Notes under the pieces: model-generated
The model's database searches: none
What the model was told of the DNA's origin: nothing
Seen by the model: only the letters and a program-made list of their open reading frames with translations
Shown here: positions 1 to 5,448 of the stretch, one piece after another
Position numbering within the stretch: position 1 is the stretch's first letter
How the letters are laid out: each line of letters opens with the position of its first letter
NCBI GenBank assembly: GCA_025454565.1
Contig: JALOOE010000065.1
Span: 1-8,420, forward strand
Source: Anaerolineae bacterium
GTDB taxonomy: Bacteria > Chloroflexota > Anaerolineae > CG2-30-64-16
Direction: 5' to 3'
Length of the DNA stretch: 8,420 nucleotides
Position numbers and translations under genes: made by a program

Positions 1-1086
1 GGCAAGCGGTTCCCCGGCATCCTCAGCACTGACGCCCGACACATCCACGCCCATCAACTCCGCCGCGTGGAGATGCCGCGCCGGATCGGCGGCCGCGGTG
101 AAGCGGAAGACTGCCGGCGCAGTGAGCACGACGGCCATGCCGTGCGGCACCATCGGATGATCCGACCGGTAGCCTTCGGGGAAGTATTGGCGCACCATCC
201 CGGCGACCGGATACGACATCGCGTGCGGCAGATGCACGCCCGCGTTCCCGAAGCCGATCCCGGCGAATGTCGCGGCAAGGAGCATCTGCCCGCGCGCTGC
301 GTCGTCGGCGGGATCTTCGACGGCACGCACGAGATTCGCCGCGACCATCTGGATCGCGCGCGCCGCCCAGATGTCGCTGATCGGGTTCGCGCCCTGGTAG
401 GGCGGCCGCAGACTCGGATTCTCCGGGGCGGGACGGCTGTCGTAGGGGACCGCGGTCAACGATTCGATGGCGTGGCACAGCACATCGAAACCGGTGCACG
501 CGGCGACCATGGCTGGCAGCGTCCGCGTGTTGTCGGGATCGACGATGCCCAGCGTCGGCCGGAGCGCGCGATGGGCGATGCCCGTCTTCACGTGCAGCGC
601 TTTCAGATCGAAGATCGCCGTGCCGGTCGCCTCGCTGCCCGTGCCGGCCGTCGTCGGTATCGCAATCAACGGCTTCAGGGCGCCGGGAACGGGCCGGCCC
701 TGACCGATCGGCGGGTTGACGTAGGCGAGCAGATCCGCCGGATAGGTGGCGTAGAGATTTGCCGCCTTCGCCGTGTCGATGGTCGAGCCGCCGCCGACCG
801 CTACATAACCGTCGAAGCGGCCTTCTACCGCGAACTGGATCGCATCCCGGAAGGATGCATCGGTCGGCTCGACGGCCACCCGGTCGTACAACACGGCTTC
901 GAGCCCCTCATGGCGCAATGCAGCGAGCACGATCTGCACAGGCGGACGGTCCGCCAGATGCGGATCAGCCACCACCAGCACGCGCCGTGCACCGAGCTGC
1001 TGCATGTCGAAGCCCACCTCGCGTGTCGCGCCTGAGCCGTACTTGACGCTCGCCGAGCTGACGACCAACACCGATTCGGTTTTCAT
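1..1086 (-). CDS. Hydroxyacid-oxoacid transhydrogenase (iron-containing alcohol dehydrogenase family), C-terminus off the left edge
   Basis: The frame is open from the ATG at 1086 to base 1, giving 362 codons with no stop. It lacks roughly 60-70 C-terminal residues compared with family members. The sequence matches the ADHFE1/HOT branch of iron-dependent dehydrogenases. It has the NAD-binding GGGST loop at residues 98-102, followed by IDTAKAANLY, then PTTAGTGSE, and the long insert YQGANPISDIWA typical of this branch. The four metal ligands are all present: D201 and H205 (FDVLCHAIE), H288 (PHAMSYP) and H315 (PHGM). Characterised homologues couple oxidation of 4-hydroxybutyrate to reduction of 2-oxoglutarate in the cytosol or mitochondrion; the substrate here is inferred. 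The start is supported by AGAAGGCGG a few bases upstream. It lies about 100 bases downstream of the selenoperoxidase gene, beyond a hairpin terminator, so it is probably transcribed separately or by read-through. A generic iron alcohol dehydrogenase is the alternative. Confidence 0.9.
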   Translation of the reverse strand, partial: MKTESVLVVSSASVKYGSGATREVGFDMQQLGARRVLVVADPHLADRPPVQIVLAALRHEGLEAVLYDRVAVEPTDASFRDAIQFAVEGRFDGYVAVGGGSTIDTAKAANLYATYPADLLAYVNPPIGQGRPVPGALKPLIAIPTTAGTGSEATGTAIFDLKALHVKTGIAHRALRPTLGIVDPDNTRTLPAMVAACTGFDVLCHAIESLTAVPYDSRPAPENPSLRPPYQGANPISDIWAARAIQMVAANLVRAVEDPADDAARGQMLLAATFAGIGFGNAGVHLPHAMSYPVAGMVRQYFPEGYRSDHPMVPHGMAVVLTAPAVFRFTAAADPARHLHAAELMGVDVSGVSAEDAGEPLA

Positions 1087-1132
1087 CTTGTCCGCCTTCT
1101 GATTGGGGTTGAGGCTGGGAGGCAAAATCAAG

Positions 1133-1162
1133 AACCCCGGTCTCTGTCGGGAAACCGGGGTT
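1133..1162 (-). terminator. Hairpin terminator after the peroxiredoxin-glutaredoxin gene
   Basis: A perfect 9-bp stem (1133-1141 with 1154-1162, AACCCCGGT/ACCGGGGTT) closes a 12-base loop. On the minus strand it starts 26 bases after the TGA stop of the selenoperoxidase gene and is followed by CTTGATTTTGCC, a short and imperfect T-rich tail. It probably ends the HEAT/peroxiredoxin transcript and separates it from the transhydrogenase gene. The weak tail leaves room for read-through. Confidence 0.65.
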
Positions 1163-1188
1163 GTAGCAACTTCAGCGTGCGCTTTGGA

Positions 1189-1959
1189 TCAGGAGAGACC
1201 CAGCGCTTTCTCCACCTTCGGCAGATCGAAGTTCAAGATGATCGTGCCCTTGATGTCGAAGCAGGGGGTCGTCTCGTTACCGTTGGCATAGCCGCGCACG
1301 CGGCCGGCCGCGGCCCGATCCTTGGTGATGTCGATCTCGACGAAGGGGATGCCTTTGTCTTTCAGCCAGATGCGCGCCCGTTTGCAGCCCGGACACCACG
1401 ACGTGCAGTACATGATCACGTCGGCCTCGGGTCGCACCGCCGGCGCCATCGCCTGAGCCGCGGCGACCGCTTTAGCCGACCACGCCTGCGCGAGCTGCGG
1501 CTCGATCTTGGCGAGCTCACCGAAGAGCACTTCGTTGTCGGGCTGCTCGCCAATGTCATGCACATCGACGTACCGGATGATACCCTTTTTGTCGATGATG
1601 AACAGGGCGCGTTCACTGTAGCCCTCGGAACGCAACACGCCATATTGCTGCGCAACCCCGCCATGCGGCCAGAAATCGCTCAACAGCGGATAGGTGATAC
1701 CGCCCAGACTTTCGCCCCATGCCCGCAGGCAATCTTTGCTGTCCACGCTCAGACCCAGAACCTGGGTCTCCATCCCGTCAAACCGGTCTTGAGCGACCTG
1801 GTACGACGGGATCTGGCTCGTTCAGACGGGGGTGAAGGCCAACGGGAAGAAGGCCATCACCACGTTCTTTTTGCCGAGGTAATCGCCGAGGCGCACCATG
1901 CGGCCATCGTGGCTCTTGAGGGTGAAGTCAGGAGCCATCTGTCCTACTGCGAGTGCCAT
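1189..1959 (-). CDS. Selenocysteine-containing AhpE-like peroxiredoxin fused to a glutaredoxin domain (in-frame TGA read as Sec46)
   Basis: Read through one TGA (1824-1822), this is a single 256-residue frame ending at a second TGA. Residues 1-152 are a 1-Cys AhpE-type peroxiredoxin: APDFTL, then FFPLAFTPV-Sec-TSQ with P39, T43 and Sec46 forming the PxxxTxxC active site, PLLSDFWPHG (91-100), and R117 as the conserved active-site arginine. M. tuberculosis AhpE has its peroxidatic Cys at position 45. After an Ala-rich linker (about 153-179), residues 180-256 form a glutaredoxin/mycoredoxin-like domain with CPGC at 189-192 and the cis-proline motif T231-P232. Expected role: cytosolic reduction of peroxides at Sec46, with the fused domain recycling the selenenic acid. 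C77 could instead be a resolving residue. The ATG at 1959 has AGGAGG four bases upstream and matches the family N-terminus. A stem-loop follows the TGA. A nonsense mutation or sequencing error is the alternative; the exact catalytic position and undamaged flanks argue against it. Confidence 0.85.
1772..1812 (-). promoter_or_regulatory. Candidate bacterial SECIS element downstream of the Sec TGA
   Basis: In the mRNA the hairpin starts nine bases after the UGA. The lower stem is 8 bp and perfect (1812-1805 with 1779-1772, AUCCCGUC/GACGGGAU). Above it are a G·U pair and a U·U mismatch, then ACC/GGU (1802-1800 with 1784-1782), a single bulged A (1799), and GGUC/GACC (1798-1795 with 1788-1785). 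The apical loop is GCUCAA (1794-1789). The loop lies 27 bases after the UGA and begins with G. As I recall it, the general bacterial SECIS model asks for an apical loop about 16-37 bases from the UGA with a G among its first two bases, so this fits. The element would recruit SelB with Sec-tRNA. The pairing was worked out by eye; no folding energy was computed. Confidence 0.72.
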
Positions 1960-1960
1960 A

Positions 1961-2713
1961 CTACCTCCTGTTTTGGGTTTCAGATAATGCCCACGCGGCT
2001 TCTTTGGCGACATCAGGATCTCGATCTGTGGCCGCAGCTTCAAGGGCTTTGGTCGCAATCGGGCTCTTAATGTAGCCGAGCGTCGTTGCAGCATTTGTTC
2101 GCACCACTGGGTTGGTGGAGTTCAACGCCTCCATCAGGTCGAAGACGGCTGCGCTGCCGAGAACCTGGAGCGCCTTCATCGCATTATGCACGATGGAGTC
2201 TTGCTCGCTGCTCAACGCCGACACCAGCGAATCGACCGCCTCCGGCGTGCCGATCTGCGCCAGCGATTCGGCGGCCGTGCGCTGCACCAGCACATCCGGA
2301 TCGCGCAGCACCCGAGTCAATGCGGCGGTTGCGGCCACGTCCTGCCGCTTCCCGAGAGCCAATGCCGCCCGGAAACGCACATTCGGATCGGCATTGCTCA
2401 GGTCCGCACGTAGCGCTTCGAGAGCCTGCGCTGTCGCTAGATCACCCAGGGCCTGGGCAATGTAGAGACCGACGGCCGGATCCGGATCGGCGAGCGCATC
2501 CATGAGTTCGGGGACTGCTCTCACATCGCCCGCCTGCCGGATGGCTTTAACGGCCGCGGCCCGGTCCGCGGCCTGGGGTTTACGCAAACCTTCGTAGTCC
2601 GGCTGGTCGGCCCGTCCATAGCGCGATCCGAGTAGAAACGCAGCCAGCACAAGACAGGCAACCACCGACAGGAACATCACGAATCGCCAAGAACGCACCC
2701 TAACCAGAATCAT
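1961..2713 (-). CDS. Membrane-anchored HEAT-repeat (PBS-lyase-type) protein
   Basis: A 250-residue protein. After a basic start (MILVRVRSWR), residues 11-29 form one hydrophobic segment, either a signal anchor or an uncleaved signal peptide. VVAC at 17-20 resembles a weak lipobox, but the hydrophobic stretch continues past it. From about residue 46 there are roughly six tandem 30-residue helical repeats with the recurring pattern DPDPxVxxxAAxALGxL, starting near residues 46, 77, 108, 139, 170 and 200 and ending with DPDVAKEAAWAL. HEAT repeats of this kind form a curved scaffold for protein binding; no catalytic residues are seen. The topology predicts the repeats outside the cytoplasm if the N-terminus is inside. 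It is translationally coupled to the downstream selenoperoxidase, so a joint role is likely, but its partner is unknown. The SD before the ATG at 2713 is weak (GGGATAGGG). Confidence 0.85.
   Translation of the reverse strand: MILVRVRSWRFVMFLSVVACLVLAAFLLGSRYGRADQPDYEGLRKPQAADRAAAVKAIRQAGDVRAVPELMDALADPDPAVGLYIAQALGDLATAQALEALRADLSNADPNVRFRAALALGKRQDVAATAALTRVLRDPDVLVQRTAAESLAQIGTPEAVDSLVSALSSEQDSIVHNAMKALQVLGSAAVFDLMEALNSTNPVVRTNAATTLGYIKSPIATKALEAAATDRDPDVAKEAAWALSETQNRR
1964..1969 (-). promoter_or_regulatory. Shine-Dalgarno AGGAGG of the selenoperoxidase, inside the end of the HEAT gene
   Basis: The perfect AGGAGG is the last two codons (Arg-Arg) of the HEAT-repeat gene. It is followed by that gene's TAG stop, one T and the ATG at 1959. 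Because the signal and stop-start junction are fused, a ribosome finishing the HEAT protein ends on the start site of the peroxiredoxin, which implies translational coupling. The site also fixes the peroxiredoxin start against in-frame upstream ATGs within the HEAT gene. Confidence 0.85.
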
Positions 2714-2848
2714 ACCCTATCCCATCTATGATGTGGATTCTGTGAAGGCCTGCGAGGGAAACCATACACCCGGTGGCGCTCGATTTCCGTAGGCTTTTTC
2801 ACGATTTGAAAGACGCTGCCGCTGATCGTTTTGATCCTGGTCAGAGCA

Positions 2849-3475
2849 TTATCTTATCAAATGATGCGCAAGCCAGTCCCCGATGCCTGCCAGATCCTCC
2901 GTCGGCAGATAGTGCCCGGCGTGGGCATCGAACAGGATGCGCGCCTGCGCGGGGAAATCCTCGTCTCCCTCCCAGAGCAGCGCAGCCACGGCGAGGCGTG
3001 GGAACGCCTGAAAGCGATAGGCCGCGTTCGCCAGGTCGAGCGGGCTGCCGCCCAGCGATTCAGCCGCGCGGCGAAAACCGCCAAGATTGCCGCCGAGCTT
3101 CTCGGCCAGCAGCCCCTCGGCGTGACCCGCGAACGCCTGCGCGTAGAACAGGCCGTCCGGCAGCTCGCGGAAGGCCAGCCAGCGGTCGGCCGGTGGTGTG
3201 CCATCGGCGGTCAGCAGATGGTGCAGCAGCACGATCTGGATCGACACATGCGCGTCGTGCGGCGGCTCCTCGACATGGGCGGGGTTGAGGACACGCACAT
3301 CACCATCCGGGTGCGTCACGATATGCGGCCGGCCGAAAAACGGCACGCTGATCCCGTGCTGCGCTACGGCGCATCCGGCACGGGCGGCGCAGCGCGCCGG
3401 GTCGGCAGCGGCCCAGTCAGCACGGGCGTGATCGAGCGCGAATTGAAAGCGGCGGTTGGGGTCGAGTTGGGACAT
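2849..3475 (-). CDS. DUF3786-type protein of unknown function
   Basis: A 208-residue soluble protein that I assign to the DUF3786 family from its C-terminal half: a LLWEGDEDFPAQARILFD stretch (167-183) followed by HYLPTEDLAGIG (188-199), which resembles that family's conserved end. The assignment is from memory and not certain. It has two cysteines, C29 and C35 (CAARAGC), which could bind metal but do not form a complete cluster motif by themselves, plus several His residues (H51, H55, H74, H85, H86). No signal peptide or membrane segment is seen. It starts 15 bases after the acyl-CoA dehydrogenase stop, so the two are very likely one operon. The only SD candidate is AGGA about 12 bases before the ATG, overlapping the preceding stop. 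The biochemical role is unknown; the context suggests a link to acyl-CoA or one-carbon metabolism, which is only inference. Confidence 0.75.
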   Translation of the reverse strand: MSQLDPNRRFQFALDHARADWAAADPARCAARAGCAVAQHGISVPFFGRPHIVTHPDGDVRVLNPAHVEEPPHDAHVSIQIVLLHHLLTADGTPPADRWLAFRELPDGLFYAQAFAGHAEGLLAEKLGGNLGGFRRAAESLGGSPLDLANAAYRFQAFPRLAVAALLWEGDEDFPAQARILFDAHAGHYLPTEDLAGIGDWLAHHLIR

Positions 3476-3490
3476 AGTGATGCGTGTATC

Positions 3491-4702
3491 CTACTGCCTG
3501 GGATTCGTGTACTCCCCACCGATCAGCTCGCGCGCGATGATCATCCGCATGATGTTCATGCCGCCCTCCGCGCCGATGGAATAGGAGCGCACGCCGCGGA
3601 TGCCCATCTCGATGGGATATTCTTTGCTGTACCCCATCGCGCCCAGCCAGTTCGCCACCTCATTGAATGTCTCGAACGCCATGATCGGCGCGCGCAGCTT
3701 GGCCATCGCCCCGTAGAGCGCGATGTCTTTGTGCTTGAATCCGCCGTTGGCGTACATCTCGTCGGCCATCCACGCCGCCTTGTAGGTCAGCAACCGGGCG
3801 GTCTCGATGTCCACGAAGCGCTCGGCAGCCGGGAAGTTGATGCCCTGATTGGCTGCCAACGGTTTGCCGAAGGATGTGCGTTGCTTGATATACTCCACGC
3901 CCATCTGGAGTGCGGCATCGGCCGCGCCGACGCACGTCGCGCCGATCAGCGCGCGGGCGAAAGTGAACCCTTCCATCGCTTGATAGAAGCCGCGGCCCTC
4001 CTCGCCGATACGATAGCGGTCGGCGAGCGGCATGTTTTCCATGTTGAACCCGCCGGTTGAGATGCCGGTGCGGCCCCAGTTTTCGATCAGCGTCGTCGTG
4101 ACGTGCGGGTTATCCTTCAGCGACACGGCGAAAAAGGTGAAGCCCTTGTGCCCGGCGGCGGGATCGGTGCGCACCAGCGTCATGTGGATGCCGCCCATAC
4201 GCTGCGCTTCCTTGATGCCGCTGATGTAGAGCTTCTCGCCGTTGAGCACCCAGTTGCCATCGGCGGACCTTTCCCCACGACAGTGCGTTACCCCTTCGAT
4301 GTCCGAGCCGCCGCCCGGCTCGGTGGTGGCGATACCCAGGAATCCCTTACCGGCCGTAACCTTCGGCAAGAGTTCCTGCTTCAACTCGGCGCTGGCGTAG
4401 CGGTCGAGAATGAAGCCCCACGATGCCTGCACCAGGTACATCACCGGCAGCGCCAGGCTGATCTCCGCCCGGCCCAGCTCTTCCGCGGCGATGGTGGCCA
4501 TGGTGACGTTCATCCCCTGACCGCCGTACTTCTCAGAGACGGTAGGCGCCCACAGCCCCATGTCGGCCATCCCCTTGATGATATCGTCTGGGATATTGTG
4601 GCCGCTGTCGATCTCGCGCACGCGCGGTGCGATCTTCTTCTGGGCAAAGTCGCGCACGGCTTTGCGCCACATCTGTTCTTCTTCAGTCCAACCGAATTGC
4701 AT
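3491..4702 (-). CDS. Acyl-CoA dehydrogenase
   Basis: A full-length 403-residue FAD-dependent acyl-CoA dehydrogenase, the usual family size. The N-terminal helical domain begins TEEEQMWRKAVRDFA. The first family signature is at 123-137 (GIATTEPGGGSDIEG), in the middle beta domain that binds FAD and substrate. KQRTSFGKPLA (273-283) carries the FAD-contacting Arg and Phe. The C-terminal region NWLGAMGYSKEYPIE (351-365) leads to AEGGMNIMRMIIAREL, where E379 is the expected catalytic base in the usual position before Gly. It oxidises an acyl-CoA to the trans-2-enoyl-CoA and passes electrons to ETF. Chain length cannot be told from the sequence. The ATG at 4702 is preceded by GGAGG at four bases' spacing. 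It is followed closely by the DUF3786-type gene. Confidence 0.93.
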   Translation of the reverse strand: MQFGWTEEEQMWRKAVRDFAQKKIAPRVREIDSGHNIPDDIIKGMADMGLWAPTVSEKYGGQGMNVTMATIAAEELGRAEISLALPVMYLVQASWGFILDRYASAELKQELLPKVTAGKGFLGIATTEPGGGSDIEGVTHCRGERSADGNWVLNGEKLYISGIKEAQRMGGIHMTLVRTDPAAGHKGFTFFAVSLKDNPHVTTTLIENWGRTGISTGGFNMENMPLADRYRIGEEGRGFYQAMEGFTFARALIGATCVGAADAALQMGVEYIKQRTSFGKPLAANQGINFPAAERFVDIETARLLTYKAAWMADEMYANGGFKHKDIALYGAMAKLRAPIMAFETFNEVANWLGAMGYSKEYPIEMGIRGVRSYSIGAEGGMNIMRMIIARELIGGEYTNPRQ

Positions 4703-4730
4703 GAAGCCTCCACATTGAAGCGGGATGGCA

Positions 4731-4817
4731 CGAGTGATGCGTGACGAGTGACGAGTAGATAACGCGAGTAGCTCCTGACTCGATTCTCATTCCTCGTTAG
4801 GGATCACGTATCACTTC
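4731..4817. repeat. Degenerate long inverted repeat between the CBS and acyl-CoA dehydrogenase genes
   Basis: The ends GTGATGCGTGA (4734-4744) and TCACGTATCAC (4804-4814) pair over 11 positions with one G·T. Inside, the left arm contains tandem GTGACGA units and AACGCGAG, which pair loosely with the right arm's CTCG/CTCATTCCTCGTTAGGGA. The whole 87-base block forms an imperfect hairpin. Such GTGACGAG-like filler resembles dispersed intergenic repeats in some bacterial genomes, but only one copy is visible here. It could fold in the transcript from the CBS gene toward the dehydrogenase and act as a weak terminator or processing site. Confidence 0.5.
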
Positions 4818-4818
4818 G

Positions 4819-5232
4819 TCATTCTCGATCCTCAGCCGCCATCGCTTTCACCAGATCGCTACTAGAGATGAGCCCCGCCACCGTATCCTGATCGATCACC
4901 AGAGCGTTCTGAATACCGACACGCGCAAACAGTTGCGCGATGAAGGGCAGCCGCAGGTTCGGCGTGACGACGATCAACGGCTTGACCATGATCTCCGCGA
5001 CGCGCACGCGCGCCGGCGAGAGGGATTTGGCCAACAGGCGATAGACGATCTCCTGATAGGTGACCATGCCGTAGGCGTCCTGATCGTCCGCCCGGTCAAC
5101 GACTACCGCCTGGCAGCCGCAACGCAGCATGGCCTCAACCGCCTCCTGGACGGTCGCCAGAGGCGGCACGACGACGAAATCCTGGTTCATGACATCACGG
5201 GCGCGCAGCGAGTAGAGGCGATGTTCTTCCAT
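4819..5232 (-). CDS. Two-CBS-domain protein, probable nucleotide-sensing regulator
   Basis: A 137-residue protein made almost entirely of two CBS motifs forming one Bateman module. The first runs about 11-68 (ARDVMNQDFVVVPP, ending GMVTYQEIV) and the second about 76-131 (VRVAEIMVKPLIVV, ending GLISSSDLV). The second motif has the S-x-x-D pattern (S123, D126) that contacts ribose and phosphate of adenine nucleotides; the first has TYQE instead of an aspartate, so its site may bind differently or be empty. Stand-alone proteins of this kind bind AMP, ATP or SAM and regulate partners; the partner here is unknown. The ATG at 5232 has AAAGGA about nine bases upstream, and a good promoter lies further upstream (5284-5312). 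Confidence 0.88.
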   Translation of the reverse strand: MEEHRLYSLRARDVMNQDFVVVPPLATVQEAVEAMLRCGCQAVVVDRADDQDAYGMVTYQEIVYRLLAKSLSPARVRVAEIMVKPLIVVTPNLRLPFIAQLFARVGIQNALVIDQDTVAGLISSSDLVKAMAAEDRE

Positions 5233-5283
5233 GGGTCAGGTCCTTTTGAACGCAGTTGAAGAAGGCGCTCGATAGGTGAGCCC

Positions 5284-5312
5284 ATTCTAACACGAAGCGC
5301 ATGGCGCAGCAA
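5284..5312 (-). promoter_or_regulatory. Candidate sigma-70-type promoter of the CBS gene
   Basis: On the minus strand, TTGCTG (5312-5307) and TAGAAT (5289-5284) are separated by exactly 17 bases. The -10 box matches the consensus at five of six positions and the -35 box at three, including TTG. The start of transcription would fall near 5277, leaving a leader of about 45 bases before the ATG at 5232. Confidence 0.5.
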
Positions 5313-5365
5313 AGAAACGTGCAGGAACTCCTTGCGACGGTTTCTCGTCCATTTTGGTATGTTAC

Positions 5366-5394
5366 CTGCCACTCTATCAACAATATGGTACAAT
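5366..5394 (+). promoter_or_regulatory. Candidate extended -10 promoter of the lytic transglycosylase gene
   Basis: CTGCCA (5366-5371, four of six consensus positions) and TACAAT (5389-5394) are separated by 17 bases. TGG directly before the -10 box gives the extended TGnTACAAT form. Transcription would start near 5401, about 48 bases before the TTG start. In-frame codons upstream of this point would lie inside the promoter, which argues against the longer ATG-5332 reading of the gene. Confidence 0.55.
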
Positions 5395-5406
5395 GGTAGG
5401 CACCCA

Positions 5407-5431
5407 CCGAGGCAACGACCTGTCGCCTCGG
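5407..5431 (+). promoter_or_regulatory. Leader hairpin just upstream of the lytic transglycosylase SD
   Basis: A perfect 7-bp stem, CCGAGGC (5407-5413) with GCCTCGG (5425-5431), with an 11-base loop. It sits in the predicted 5' leader and ends six bases before the GGAGG ribosome-binding site (5437-5441). It could stabilise the mRNA or tune access to the SD. Chance cannot be excluded in GC-rich DNA. Confidence 0.35.
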
Positions 5432-5448
5432 ATCATGGAGGTCACCTT

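Noticed and set aside
67..1035. A long plus-strand open frame of about 320 codons
   Set aside because: It is antisense to the transhydrogenase, with Arg/His-rich composition typical of a GC-rich shadow frame. The minus-strand reading has all family motifs.
1822..1824. The peroxiredoxin as a pseudogene broken by a nonsense mutation
   Set aside because: Everything on both sides is intact and family-like, no frameshift is needed, the stop lies exactly at the catalytic Cys codon, and a SECIS-like hairpin follows. It remains the main alternative until sel genes are confirmed.
2831..4060. A plus-strand open frame of about 409 codons
   Set aside because: It spans the antisense of two different minus-strand genes, has no family-like motifs and shows the Arg/Asp/His-rich composition of a shadow.
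1189..5232. Genome-wide reassignment of TGA to Trp or Gly
   Set aside because: TGA is the natural stop of the CBS gene (4821-4819) and of the peroxiredoxin fusion itself (1191-1189). Trp or Gly at the active site would abolish peroxidase activity.
5332..5448. ATG at 5332 as start of the lytic transglycosylase
   Set aside because: There is no SD, the region includes the likely promoter, and the extension would bury the lipoprotein signal peptide. The TTG at 5449 has GGAGG and a lipobox.
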